Source of the DNA: a bacterium
GTDB lineage: Bacteria; Armatimonadota; UBA5829
Length of the DNA: 41,269 nt
NCBI GenBank assembly: GCA_021373255.1
Contig: JAJFTD010000098.1
Span: 1-41,269, forward strand
Direction: 5' to 3'
A program made the position numbers and the translations under genes. Positions within the stretch are counted from its first letter, which is position 1, and every line of letters starts with the position of its first letter. Shown piece by piece: positions 6,013-14,161 of this stretch. The notes beneath the pieces were generated by a model. That model made no database searches, was not told where the DNA came from, and worked only from the letters and a program-made list of their open reading frames with translations.

Positions 6013-7053
6013 ATTTATCCATCGATTGTATTTGAACATTTGGAGACGCTGACTGACTCAACTGGGGTGATTCAGCACGCGATCTTCTCTATACCAAACC
6101 GCAGGACCGGTTATACCACCGATGATAATGCGCGAGCTTTAATCGCGGCGGTAATGGAGTTCGAGCGCACTGGTTCCAGACAAGTTTTGCAACTGGTAAG
6201 CAAGTATCTGAGCTTTCTTCACTACGCCCAGACTCCATCAGGACACTTCCACAACTTCATGTCGTATGATCAGGTGTGGTTGGACGATCAGGGCAGTGAG
6301 GATTGTTTCGGAAGGACCCTTTGGGGCTGTGGTTACGCTCTGAGTGCTGAACTTCACCCGAATGTTAAAAAAGTCGCCAAGCAGATGTTCGATGGCGCGA
6401 TGCGATGGGTTCCATTAACTCATAGCTTGCGCGCGCGTGCATATATGTCGATGGGTCTGTATTATTATCTGAAGTTTGACCCGGATTCTACCTCTGTTAG
6501 AAGCGCATTAGAAAAGGCAGCGGACTCTATCTGCAAGGAATATCATACCAATGCAGAGCCTGAATGGACTTGGTTCGAAGATGTAATGACGTATTCCAAC
6601 GGGATGATACCCAGAGCCTTGTTCATGGCTTACCAGATCTTTGGGAAGCAAGAGTATCTGGACGTAGCTGTTAAGAGCCTGGATTTTCTGACATCGGTGT
6701 GCATACTGGACGGCATGCTCTATCCCATTGGCTGCAATGGCTGGTATATGAGAGACTATGAGCGAGCGTGGTATGATCAGCAGCCAGTTGATCCAATGGG
6801 GCACACGCTATCTTATCTATCTGCCTACGATGCGACACAGGACGAGAAATATCTTGCGCTGGCAAAGGTGTGCTTTGTCTGGTTCTTCGGGCACAACTCT
6901 GTCGGTGAGGCTTTGTATGATCCGGTCACTGGTGGCTGTTTTGATGCACTTGCACCGGATGGCGCGAACCTTAACCAGGGTTCGGAGTCCACAGTCTGTT
7001 GCTTGCTCACACAGCTCGCTATGCAGCCGTATTTAAGCAAACTGCCAAAATAA
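6013..7053 (+). CDS. (alpha/alpha)6-toroid glycosidase-like protein paired with GT4; probable ATT start
   Basis: The product is built from repeated aromatic-rich helices typical of (alpha/alpha)6 sugar-active proteins: TGYTTDDNARALIAAVMEF, GHFHNFMSYDQVW, DCFGRTLWGCGYAL, ARAYMSMGLYYY, EWTWFEDVMTYSNGMIPRAL and GSESTVCCLLTQL. The acidic motifs DDNAR and WFEDV could line an active site. I know no proven activity for the family. Relatives carry an N-terminal segment before LTDxTGxxQHA, and here the frame is open upstream of TTG 6040 through YPSIVFEHLETLTDS. The only start codon with a ribosome-binding site (AAAGGAG, 9 nt away) is ATT 6013, one base after the GT4 stop, which suggests translational coupling. 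TTG 6040 is the fallback. Confidence 0.75.
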   Translation: MYPSIVFEHLETLTDSTGVIQHAIFSIPNRRTGYTTDDNARALIAAVMEFERTGSRQVLQLVSKYLSFLHYAQTPSGHFHNFMSYDQVWLDDQGSEDCFGRTLWGCGYALSAELHPNVKKVAKQMFDGAMRWVPLTHSLRARAYMSMGLYYYLKFDPDSTSVRSALEKAADSICKEYHTNAEPEWTWFEDVMTYSNGMIPRALFMAYQIFGKQEYLDVAVKSLDFLTSVCILDGMLYPIGCNGWYMRDYERAWYDQQPVDPMGHTLSYLSAYDATQDEKYLALAKVCFVWFFGHNSVGEALYDPVTGGCFDALAPDGANLNQGSESTVCCLLTQLAMQPYLSKLPK

Positions 7054-7076
7054 TCTGCAATAACTGATGCTCTTCA

Positions 7077-7112
7077 TGCCTTCCGCAGTCCGATGCTGGG
7101 TTGCGGAGGGCA
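7077..7112 (+). other. Hairpin after the GT4 pair, possible terminator
   Basis: TGCCTTCCGCA pairs with TGCGGAGGGCA (11 bp, one G-U) around a 14-nt loop, 24 nt after the stop codon. No U-run follows, so it is a weak or Rho-assisted terminator at best. The rest of the gap to 7232 is purine-rich and contains nothing else I can support. Confidence 0.5.
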
Positions 7113-7232
7113 TTGTGCATGTTAATGGCAAAAAAAGTCGGAAGAGGGTGGCAAAAGGGTAAAGGGGTAGGGGAGACACTCAAGTCTTGGTTGATATCAG
7201 CCGAATATTGGATTGTCCACGGCTGGTACAAT

Positions 7233-7261
7233 TTGACTGAGCAGAGTCACCATGTTATACT
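7233..7261 (+). promoter_or_regulatory. Strong sigma-70-type promoter for the response regulator
   Basis: TTGACT (7233-7238), a 17-nt spacer and TATACT (7256-7261); each hexamer has one mismatch. The predicted leader to the GTG at 7352 is about 84 nt. Confidence 0.75.
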
Positions 7262-7351
7262 TGAACTTGATCATCAGCACTATTCGTGATTTGATTGCGG
7301 TTACATAGCGAAAGCGAATAATGCTGGCAGATGTTATTAGGAGGTCCCGGC

Positions 7352-7765
7352 GTGGCGAGGAAAATTCTAGCCTGTGATGATGAGAAGCACATAGTGCGCT
7401 TGGTTCAAGTGAACCTTGAGCGCGCAGGGTATGAAGTAGTAACGGCTAACGATGGCAAGGAAGCTCTTGAGAAGGTCAACTCTGAGAACCCTGACCTGGT
7501 TGTGCTTGACGTTATGATGCCTTATATGGATGGCTTTGAGGTGCTGCAAAACCTGCGGCGCAACTCTGCCACCAGAGATATACCTGTGATTATGTTAACC
7601 GCCAAAGCTCAGGATGCGGACGTATTTAAGGGTTGGCAGTCCGGTGTTGACTGCTATCTTACAAAGCCGTTCAACCCCATGGAGCTGTTGTCGTTCGTGA
7701 AGAGAATCTTTGATTCTATGGACGGCGGCCCTGGTGGTGACAAACGCTATGAGATCAACCTCTAG
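7352..7765 (+). CDS. Single-domain response regulator (CheY/Spo0F-like)
   Basis: A 137-residue stand-alone receiver domain. Seen: the acidic pocket ACDDEKH (residues 7-9), phosphoacceptor Asp in VVLDVMMPYMDGFEV near residue 52, the conserved Thr in IMLTAK, and Lys in YLTKPFNPMEL. All residues needed for Asp phosphorylation are present. No output domain follows, so it must act by protein contact, for example in a phosphorelay or on motility or partner-switching proteins. The cognate kinase is not in the window. GTG 7352 is chosen because AGGAGG lies 7 nt upstream, and the protein then begins with the usual ARKILACDDE strand. It is followed after 43 nt by a small membrane protein gene. Confidence 0.9.
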   Translation: MARKILACDDEKHIVRLVQVNLERAGYEVVTANDGKEALEKVNSENPDLVVLDVMMPYMDGFEVLQNLRRNSATRDIPVIMLTAKAQDADVFKGWQSGVDCYLTKPFNPMELLSFVKRIFDSMDGGPGGDKRYEINL

Positions 7766-7808
7766 CGTGCCCAACGTGGTGCTCGCGGAGGACTCAAGGA
7801 GAGAGACT

Positions 7809-8006
7809 GTGACCGATAGGAAATCAGCAGCAATCATTCTTGGAACAGTCGTAGGAATCGCAGCAGTTGCGGCAACTGTCGGCGTGTATGTATCCAGGCA
7901 CCATGAGCAGAATGTGGAGAATGTAAACGATATCTTCGAAAAAGCTCGAGAGACGGTGCGTAAACTAGACGAAGCAGTAGACCTGCTGCGCAAGCCGGCA
8001 GCCTAA
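7809..8006 (+). CDS. Small single-pass membrane protein, YtxH/DUF948-like in layout
   Basis: A 65-residue protein with a short basic N-terminus (VTDRKS), one membrane helix (AAIILGTVVGIAAVAATVGV) and a charged helical tail (VENVNDIFEKARETVRKLDE). The layout resembles YtxH-type or DUF948-type small membrane proteins, but I see no diagnostic motif. GTG 7809 is preferred, with AAGGAG 7 nt upstream; the open frame continues upstream into the response regulator gene, but those starts lack a ribosome-binding site. It is probably co-transcribed with the response regulator and ends at a GC-rich hairpin. Confidence 0.7.
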   Translation: MTDRKSAAIILGTVVGIAAVAATVGVYVSRHHEQNVENVNDIFEKARETVRKLDEAVDLLRKPAA

Positions 8007-8021
8007 AACAATTAACAATAA

Positions 8022-8050
8022 GGGCGTGGCATCTATCCTATGCCACGCCC
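8022..8050 (+). terminator. Hairpin terminator after the response regulator operon
   Basis: GGGCGTGGCAT and ATGCCACGCCC form a perfect 11-bp stem with a 7-nt loop. The following tract (ATTTGCAG) is only weakly T-rich, so efficiency is uncertain. Confidence 0.7.
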
Positions 8051-8123
8051 ATTTGCAGATTAATTGACGGCGCGCCATAATATATGTTATGTTAACCCGC
8101 ATAAGAAAATGCGCCTCCTCCCG

Positions 8124-8594
8124 TTAACTACGCACTCTTAGGGCAGAGAGATATCGTCCAAGGAAGAATGGAGCATACACAGCTACAATAAATATAGCAA
8201 ATACGCCTGAAGTCCCCACAGCAACAAACTTCATATAATCCAATAATGTCATAACACCGTCTAGGGCTACTTTGATTAAACCAAGAACTGCAGCTATCAT
8301 CAGTATCCCAAGCGCAACACGAGTCGGATTAAAACGTCTGATTATTTCTTCCCGGTCTTTTGCCAAGAATGTATTGGTCACCCACATCCAGCCAAAAATA
8401 AACGGCAATACCGCTGCAACCAAATACATCGCACCGTAGCCAAGGGCTGGTTTATCATCCGCAACCATACTGAGTGCCGCTAATCCCATTAATCCAATAA
8501 AGAATACCAACCAATCAATAGTGATGCTCTGTTTTTCTGTTTTTGGTCGCACCTGCATGAGATACAGCACATAATGGATAACCCGTGTTGTCAT
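8124..8594 (-). CDS. Four-helix membrane protein, unknown function
   Basis: A 156-residue integral membrane protein with about four hydrophobic helices: near residues 28-44 (WLVFFIGLMGLAALSM), 51-72 (LGYGAMYLVAAVLPFIFGWMW), 92-112 (VALGILMIAAVLGLIKVAL) and 122-146 (FVAVGTSGVFAIFIVAVYAPFF). Charged loops such as LAKDREEIIRRFNP are probably cytoplasmic. I do not recognise a family or active-site motif. The ATG has GGAG 5 nt upstream. It lies 76 nt downstream of the AmmeMemoRadiSam radical SAM gene on the same strand and may share its transcript. Confidence 0.75.
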   Translation of the reverse strand: MTTRVIHYVLYLMQVRPKTEKQSITIDWLVFFIGLMGLAALSMVADDKPALGYGAMYLVAAVLPFIFGWMWVTNTFLAKDREEIIRRFNPTRVALGILMIAAVLGLIKVALDGVMTLLDYMKFVAVGTSGVFAIFIVAVYAPFFLGRYLSALRVRS

Positions 8595-8670
8595 CTACTC
8601 TCCTTCGGAATCTAATCCTCGGCAGATTCTCTTTATAACATATGCTAGAATACGAATGTGACGCAGATAA

Positions 8671-9747
8671 TTATAACCTAATATTTAATTCCTCACCATC
8701 CACGCTGCACGCCCCATGCTCATTGACCCCGACTACTTCTGTCTCATACCGCTCACGCTTCACTGATAGATTTCCGCATTTCGGGCAGTAGGTGTTTTCG
8801 CCTTCTCGGGTGGCGATGTTGCCGAGGTAGACGAACTGCAGGCCTGCTTGTTTGCCTAGCCTTACGGCGGCGTCGAGTGTTTCTGGGGGTGTTGGAGGGA
8901 GGTTCGCGAGTTCACCGTAGGGGAAGAAGCGGGTTACGTGCCATGGGGTCTTTTCGCCCAGGTTCTCAACGATCCAGCGCGCAGTTTTAGTCAGATTTTC
9001 TTCACTGTCGTTCCAGCCTGGGATTATGTTAGTTACGCATTCCAGGTGCATGCCCCATTTTGTCTTGGCGCGGATGGTGACATCGAGTATTCCCTGTATC
9101 GAGGGTACTTTGATCAACTCTTTATAAAACTTGTCTTCCATGCTTTTTAGGTCTACTCGATAGACATCAAGGAATGGACCAATGGTGTCCAAATGCTCGG
9201 GGGTGGCGTAACCGTTGGTGACATATACAGTGTAGAGGCCGACTTCTTTGCATGCTTTTGCGCAGTCCAGCGTGTAATTGAGCCATATCCCTGGTTCGTT
9301 GTAAGTCCAGGCCACGCCTTCGCATTGATTTTCTTTCGCCATTCTTACCAGGATGTCAGGCATCACACCAGTCCTGCAGTAACTCGATGTGCTCTCTACG
9401 GCGTCCGCATAAGCTATCTCCCAATTCTGGCAAAATACGCATCGGAAATTGCAGCCCAGCGTTCCCACAGAAAAACAGTGGCTTCCTGGTTTGAAATGGA
9501 ACACGGGCTTCTTCTCTATGGGATCGGCTGCGGCAGACGATATTACACCGTAGATAGTGGTATATAGGGTGCCGTGATAATTGATTTTGGTTCTACAGTA
9601 TCCCACCCCACCCTCCGGTATGCGGCACCGGCGTTGACAAATATTACAACCTATTCTGCCACCGTCGAGTTTTTCCGACAAAAGAGCCTCTCTCAGTGCC
9701 CCTGCTGCCCTAAGCTGAGATACTTTTGAATCGATATTTTCTACCAT
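8671..9747 (-). CDS. amrS: AmmeMemoRadiSam system radical SAM enzyme
   Basis: A PflA-like radical SAM protein of the AmmeMemoRadiSam system, which co-occurs with AMMECR1-like (A) and Memo-like (B) proteins; its substrate is not established as far as I know. Seen: the CxxxCxxC cluster CNFRCVFC, an N-terminal Cys set CNICQRRC...VGYC, the TYNEPGIW motif, YVTNGYATPEHL, DVYRVDLKSM, and a C-terminal zinc-type CPKCG. ATG 9747 has AGGA 5 nt upstream and gives a usual-length protein of 358 residues. The open frame upstream to 9834 would run into the divergent GGDEF gene and lacks a better ribosome-binding site. The A component is at 24663-25181, far from this gene. Confidence 0.92.
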   Translation of the reverse strand: MVENIDSKVSQLRAAGALREALLSEKLDGGRIGCNICQRRCRIPEGGVGYCRTKINYHGTLYTTIYGVISSAAADPIEKKPVFHFKPGSHCFSVGTLGCNFRCVFCQNWEIAYADAVESTSSYCRTGVMPDILVRMAKENQCEGVAWTYNEPGIWLNYTLDCAKACKEVGLYTVYVTNGYATPEHLDTIGPFLDVYRVDLKSMEDKFYKELIKVPSIQGILDVTIRAKTKWGMHLECVTNIIPGWNDSEENLTKTARWIVENLGEKTPWHVTRFFPYGELANLPPTPPETLDAAVRLGKQAGLQFVYLGNIATREGENTYCPKCGNLSVKRERYETEVVGVNEHGACSVDGEELNIRL

Positions 9748-9816
9748 TGCATTCCTCACCACTTTCTGCCGCTTTACACACTTAATTATTGCCTTGCCCC
9801 AGCCAATAATACCATT

Positions 9817-12021
9817 GTGGAACTCAAAAATCACGTAATCTGTATAATCGCGACACTCACCCTAGCACTCGTCTGGTTTTGTATCTCCCGAGTTAGAAAA
9901 GCAGTAGCCGCAGTAAAACCGCCTGAATCAACATCCGATAGCCAAGTCATGGATTACATGATAGGCATGCTGAAACATGTGATCGAAGCACTTTCTGAGG
10001 TGGGACCACAAGCTCGTCTATCAGACGTCAGCAAGGCAATAGTTGATGTTTGTCTGGCTACACTAGATACCTCACTGGTCTCTCTGTTCACCATAGACCC
10101 ATTCGTCGGCGGCATTGAATATGAAGCCTCCGAGGGAATAAGTTCATCAGTACAAAATGCATTCATAAAACTCGCAGGTGGTCTTGTCACAGAACGCGAT
10201 AACCGTGATCCCTGGACTTTGGATGTTGATAGAAATATACTTGATGACAACGTACAGGTAATCAGAGATTCCGGCATCAGATCTATCATCGCATGCCCGA
10301 TAAGATCCGCGGCGGGAGCTAGTGGAGCGCTTGTCGCTTATTACGGGCGAAACGCAGCCCCGCCTCATGCGATCCATCTTATTCAGGCAATCGCTGCTCA
10401 GGCGTCGGCTATGATATCGTACGCTCACGAGATCGAACAAGCGAGTATCTTTCGTGATGGGCTTGCAGGTGCAAATAAAGAACTCACCACCCAAGCCGCA
10501 GTAGACGGCCTTACTGGTCTAGCAAACCATCGAACATTCCAGCAGACACTTCAGGATCTTTGTACGTCACCAGTAGGACGTCCACTTCGTACTTTTAGCC
10601 TGATTATGTTGGATGTGGACCATTTCAAGATGTACAACGACACCTATGGCCACCAGGAGGGTGATCGTGTTCTACGCACTGTTGCAGACGTGTTGGCAAC
10701 CACTCTCCGGCAAGGAGATACAGCAGCAAGATATGGTGGCGAAGAATTCACACTCATTCTCCGTGATGCAGATAAACACGAGGCCCTGGCTGTTGCCAAC
10801 AGAATCCGCCACGCTATATCAACACAGGAGAATAATAAACGAAAAATCACAGTCAGCATGGGTATTGCGGAGTGCCCTATTGACGACACGACTCCGAGTG
10901 CCATCATAGAAAAAGCCGACCGCGCTCTGTATCACGCAAAGATAACAGGACGAAACAGAGTTGTTTTGTGGGGAAGCACTGAGTATAATTCTGAATCGAT
11001 TGATGAGAATCCTTGTATAAACGTTCAGAGCGAAGCGAAAACTGTCCTTGTCGTAGCTAATGATAGAAATGCCAATCATATTAGTAAGGCACTGTCGCGC
11101 ACCCAGTGTCAGATAGATATCGCAGAAGATTCTGCCAAGGCGGCTGAACTCCTCAAAACTACAGGGTTTGATATCGCTTTGGTAGCTCTTTCATCGCTGC
11201 CTGGTGCGGATGTGAAGTCTCTGAGTGACATCACTGCTATTCATCCACACATGCCGGTAGTCCTGATCACAAACAGTCATCTGCTTGAGGAGAGCCGCGA
11301 GGCGTTGCATAGAGGTGCGTCTGATGTCTTGATTGAGCCATATAACGCATCGGAATTGCCGATGCTGATAGAGCGTAACCTTGAACGGTGCAGACTTGAG
11401 CGCCAGCGGATGTCGGAGCACGGAACATCACTAATGCTTCAAGCAATAGACTCGCTTGTTGCCGCTATAGATGCTCGAGATCACTGCACAGCAGGCCACA
11501 GCCATAGAGTCACCACCCTATCGCTTGCAATCGCAGACGAGCTCAATATGCCCACTGATGATCGCGCTGCTTTAGAGTTGTCCGCCAGGCTTCATGATAT
11601 TGGAAAACTAGGAGTTCCCGACAACGCACTAAACAAGCGAACGAAGCTTACTGAGGCTGAATGGGAGTTAATGTACCAGCACCCCGTGCTGGGCAGCAAG
11701 ATAGTTGGAACTATCGATGAGCTTGCCTATGTGAGCACGATAATCCGCCACCATCATGAACGTCTCGATGGAACCGGTTATCCTGATGGTCTGCAAGGAC
11801 CTGCAATCCCCTACCCTGCGCGCGTGATCGCCGTTGCGGACGCATACGAAGCTATGACAACAAAGAGAGCGCACCGCAAGTGCCGCACACCTCGAGAGGC
11901 GTTCATCGAGCTTCAAAACCACGTGGGAACTTACTACAATGAAGAGATAGTAGATGCCCTGGGCAGGCGCCTCATCTGTTCAGGAGAACTCACCGCCATC
12001 CCAGAGCGAAAAGCAGCGTGA
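9817..12021 (+). CDS. GAF-GGDEF-pseudoreceiver-HD-GYP membrane-anchored c-di-GMP enzyme
   Basis: A 734-residue protein predicted both to make and to degrade cyclic di-GMP. Domain order: an N-terminal membrane helix (about residues 7-25), a GAF-like sensor (about 55-200), a GGDEF domain with DGLTGLANHRTF and an intact GGEEF (307-311) preceded by the RQGD inhibitory site at the canonical 5-residue spacing, a receiver-like domain (about 409-530), and an HD-GYP phosphodiesterase with HSHRV, HDIGKLGVPD (HD 593-594) and GTGYPDGL (GYP 654-656). The receiver lacks the phosphoacceptor Asp (VALSSLPGAD) and the conserved Lys (IEPYN), so it is probably not phosphorylated. The start is GTG 9817, without a clear ribosome-binding site but placing the membrane helix at the N-terminus. 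It diverges from amrS. Confidence 0.92.
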   Translation: MELKNHVICIIATLTLALVWFCISRVRKAVAAVKPPESTSDSQVMDYMIGMLKHVIEALSEVGPQARLSDVSKAIVDVCLATLDTSLVSLFTIDPFVGGIEYEASEGISSSVQNAFIKLAGGLVTERDNRDPWTLDVDRNILDDNVQVIRDSGIRSIIACPIRSAAGASGALVAYYGRNAAPPHAIHLIQAIAAQASAMISYAHEIEQASIFRDGLAGANKELTTQAAVDGLTGLANHRTFQQTLQDLCTSPVGRPLRTFSLIMLDVDHFKMYNDTYGHQEGDRVLRTVADVLATTLRQGDTAARYGGEEFTLILRDADKHEALAVANRIRHAISTQENNKRKITVSMGIAECPIDDTTPSAIIEKADRALYHAKITGRNRVVLWGSTEYNSESIDENPCINVQSEAKTVLVVANDRNANHISKALSRTQCQIDIAEDSAKAAELLKTTGFDIALVALSSLPGADVKSLSDITAIHPHMPVVLITNSHLLEESREALHRGASDVLIEPYNASELPMLIERNLERCRLERQRMSEHGTSLMLQAIDSLVAAIDARDHCTAGHSHRVTTLSLAIADELNMPTDDRAALELSARLHDIGKLGVPDNALNKRTKLTEAEWELMYQHPVLGSKIVGTIDELAYVSTIIRHHHERLDGTGYPDGLQGPAIPYPARVIAVADAYEAMTTKRAHRKCRTPREAFIELQNHVGTYYNEEIVDALGRRLICSGELTAIPERKAA

Positions 12022-12025
12022 TAAA

Positions 12026-12544
12026 CTATTCCTCTTTTACAGCAGCTCTCTCCAAAACGCTTTCGATCATATAAATAGGAGCTTTGGCTCTGAGCCCAAG
12101 CGCAATCGCGTCACTTGGCCGGCTGTCGATATCAAGAGTTTTATCTGCTGCCGTGATGCTGACCTTTGCATAATAGATATCGTTCCAAAGGTCATCTATC
12201 AATATCCGCTCAACATTGCCACCCATCTTATTGATTACATTGTTGAGGAGGTCGTGCGTAATAGGCCGGTCAGCCGAGGCCCCATCAAGCGCAAGTGATA
12301 TTGCCATAGCCTCAAACTTACCGATCCATATCAATACCGAGCGGTTCCTTGCATCTCTAAGCAGGACAAAGTACAGCGTTCCCTGACTCTTTTCCTGCTC
12401 TCTATGCTCATAAACCCCAACAACCTTTACCTCTCGCTCCTCACGGCTTTCAGGGGACTCTTCCGGCACCCCTTCAGGGCCAAACGACTGCGAGAACAGG
12501 TCATCAGGTCTCTCTTCATCTTCAAAGTTAAAATCTTCGGCCAA
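12026..12544 (-). CDS. Bifunctional nuclease (BFN/DUF151) domain protein
   Basis: A 172-residue protein of the DUF151/BFN family, whose plant member was described as a bifunctional nuclease; the bacterial role is unclear. The first ~40 residues are acidic and low in complexity (FEDEERPDD...ESREERE). The domain follows: VLLRDARNRSVLIWIGKFEAMAI, RPITHDLLNNVI, ILIDDLWNDIYYAKV, and the signature DIDSRPSDAIALGLRAKAPIYM. The start is TTG 12544 with a moderate AAGGG upstream. It lies 91 nt downstream of rho on the same strand and is probably co-transcribed. Its end is 4 nt from the stop of the convergent c-di-GMP gene. Confidence 0.88.
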   Translation of the reverse strand: MAEDFNFEDEERPDDLFSQSFGPEGVPEESPESREEREVKVVGVYEHREQEKSQGTLYFVLLRDARNRSVLIWIGKFEAMAISLALDGASADRPITHDLLNNVINKMGGNVERILIDDLWNDIYYAKVSITAADKTLDIDSRPSDAIALGLRAKAPIYMIESVLERAAVKEE

Positions 12545-12635
12545 TGCTCACTGCCCTTTCTAAACCGAAGCGCTCCACAACGGGCAATACAAGAGCACGC
12601 TGTCCGGATACTCCTTTACCCGGCCAGCATCTGCG

Positions 12636-13907
12636 CTAATCCAAATCGCTGCTCTTGATGCTCTTATCCACGAACTGCAGGAATTCCTTGTTGGATTTCG
12701 TGTGCCTTATTCTGTCGTTCAATAATTCAGCAGCTTCAGCCGTGTCAAGAGCGGCCAGTATCCTGTGCAACTGCCAAACACGCTTGAGAGTATCTTCGTC
12801 AAACAACAGCTCATCATGCCGTGTGCCCGAGCGCTTAATATCAATCGCTGGGAATATCCTTCTCTCGGCAAGGCTTCTGTCCAGCACCAGTTCCATGTTA
12901 CCCGTGGCTTTGAATTCTTCAAAAATGGCGTCGTCCATTCGGCTGCCGGTCTCTATAAGAGCAGTTCCGATAACCGTAAGGCTTCCACCCTCTTCGATAT
13001 TTCTCGCTGCTCCAATGAATCTCTTGGGGCGGTACAACGCGCTGGGGTCAAGGCCTCCGGAGAGTGTGCGGCCACTTGGGTTGACGGTAAGGTTGGATGC
13101 CCTCGACAATCGCGTGATACTATCCAGCAGCACCACAACATCTTTGCCGGACTCCACCAGTCTCTTGCTCATCTCCAATACCATATCAGCGACACGCATA
13201 TGGTTTTCAGGCAGTTCATCGAAAGTTGAACTCACTACCATGCCATCTACAGACCTGCGAATATCTGTAACTTCTTCCGGTCGTTCGTCTATAAGGAGAA
13301 CGATCAGGACGACTTCCGGGAAGTTTTTGGTAACGCTGTTGGCAATAGTTTTGAGGAGGGTGGTCTTTCCAGCTTTCGGCGGCGCGACTATAAGTCCACG
13401 CTGGCCTTTTCCTATTGGGGAGATTAAGTCAATAAATCTAGCTGCGTAATCTTCCGCTTTTGTTTCAAGGATCAGTTGTTCATTAGGATATATAGGTGTC
13501 AGGTCGTCGAAGTTCTTGCGAGCCCTGGCGGTCTCTGGGTTCTGGCTGTTAACTGCCTGCACTCTGAGAAGACTGTAATACTTCTCTGTGTCTTTAGGCG
13601 GCCTTACCTGACCCGAGACCATATCTCCCGTCTTCAAACCAAATCTCTTGATCTGTGACTGGGACACATATACGTCCGTCATGTTGGGCGCGAAGTTAGA
13701 GTGTCTTAAGAAGCCCCAGCCGTCCGGGAGAATCTCAAGGACTCCCTGGTCGAAGATCAGCCCACTCTTCTCGGCAAACGCTTTTAGGATGCTCATAACG
13801 AGATCCTGGCGTTTGGAGTATCCATTTTCCACGCCGAGCGTGGTGGCTATCTCTTCCAGTTCTTCTACACTTTTTTTCTCTAATTCAGAAAGTTCCAAGG
13901 GCTCCAA
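12636..13907 (-). CDS. rho: Transcription termination factor Rho
   Basis: A hexameric RNA-dependent ATPase that ends transcription and releases RNA. The 423-residue product has the usual parts without the large N-terminal insertions of some phyla: an N-terminal helical domain (SVEELEEIATTLGV...KRQDLVMSILK), the cold-shock RNA-binding fold (GVLEILPDGWGFLR), Walker A (APPKAGKTTLLK), Walker B (VVVLLDSITRLSRA), and the arginine-finger region GSRMDDAIFEEFKATGN...LAERRIFPAIDI. I prefer TTG 13907, which has AGAGG 8 nt upstream; the in-frame GTG three codons earlier overlaps that site. The promoter is at 14099-14127, giving a leader of about 185 nt, in which Rho autoregulation could act. Confidence 0.96.
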   Translation of the reverse strand: MEPLELSELEKKSVEELEEIATTLGVENGYSKRQDLVMSILKAFAEKSGLIFDQGVLEILPDGWGFLRHSNFAPNMTDVYVSQSQIKRFGLKTGDMVSGQVRPPKDTEKYYSLLRVQAVNSQNPETARARKNFDDLTPIYPNEQLILETKAEDYAARFIDLISPIGKGQRGLIVAPPKAGKTTLLKTIANSVTKNFPEVVLIVLLIDERPEEVTDIRRSVDGMVVSSTFDELPENHMRVADMVLEMSKRLVESGKDVVVLLDSITRLSRASNLTVNPSGRTLSGGLDPSALYRPKRFIGAARNIEEGGSLTVIGTALIETGSRMDDAIFEEFKATGNMELVLDRSLAERRIFPAIDIKRSGTRHDELLFDEDTLKRVWQLHRILAALDTAEAAELLNDRIRHTKSNKEFLQFVDKSIKSSDLD

Positions 13908-13930
13908 TGTAATCACCTCTTAGGGATTAG

Positions 13931-13961
13931 CCTCAAGATGGTATGTGAAGAATTCTTGAGG
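13931..13961 (-). promoter_or_regulatory. Hairpin in the rho leader
   Basis: CCTCAAG and CTTGAGG (7 bp) flank a 17-nt loop about 25 nt before the rho start. In the minus-strand RNA a T-run (GTTTTTTGC) lies just upstream of the hairpin, not downstream, so it is not an intrinsic terminator. Confidence 0.4.
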
Positions 13962-14098
13962 TGCAAAAAACTTAACACTCGCATGCCTGACACGCAAGTT
14001 CTCAGGGTGCATAAGGGTTGGAATCTAAACAATGACGGAGGCGTCTATGTCCGTAAATGTCCAGCAGACATCAAGAGGACCAACTTTAAGACACTATT

Positions 14099-14127
14099 AT
14101 TATAGGATTGATACCGCGATTTGTCCA
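14099..14127 (-). promoter_or_regulatory. Strong sigma-70-type promoter for rho
   Basis: On the minus strand, TGGACA (14122-14127), a 17-nt spacer and a perfect TATAAT (14099-14104). It lies in the 254-bp gap between the hpt stop and rho, so rho has its own promoter rather than relying on guaA-hpt. Confidence 0.8.
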
Positions 14128-14161
14128 GCCCTTAAACTGTCAAATCATTACTTTTACGCAA

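Noticed and set aside
7101-7289. 62-residue plus-strand frame before the response regulator
   Set aside because: No ribosome-binding site, spans the promoter at 7233-7261, no recognisable features.
14045-14071. 8-codon leader frame in the rho 5' UTR on the minus strand
   Set aside because: No ribosome-binding site and no repeated codons that would suggest attenuation.
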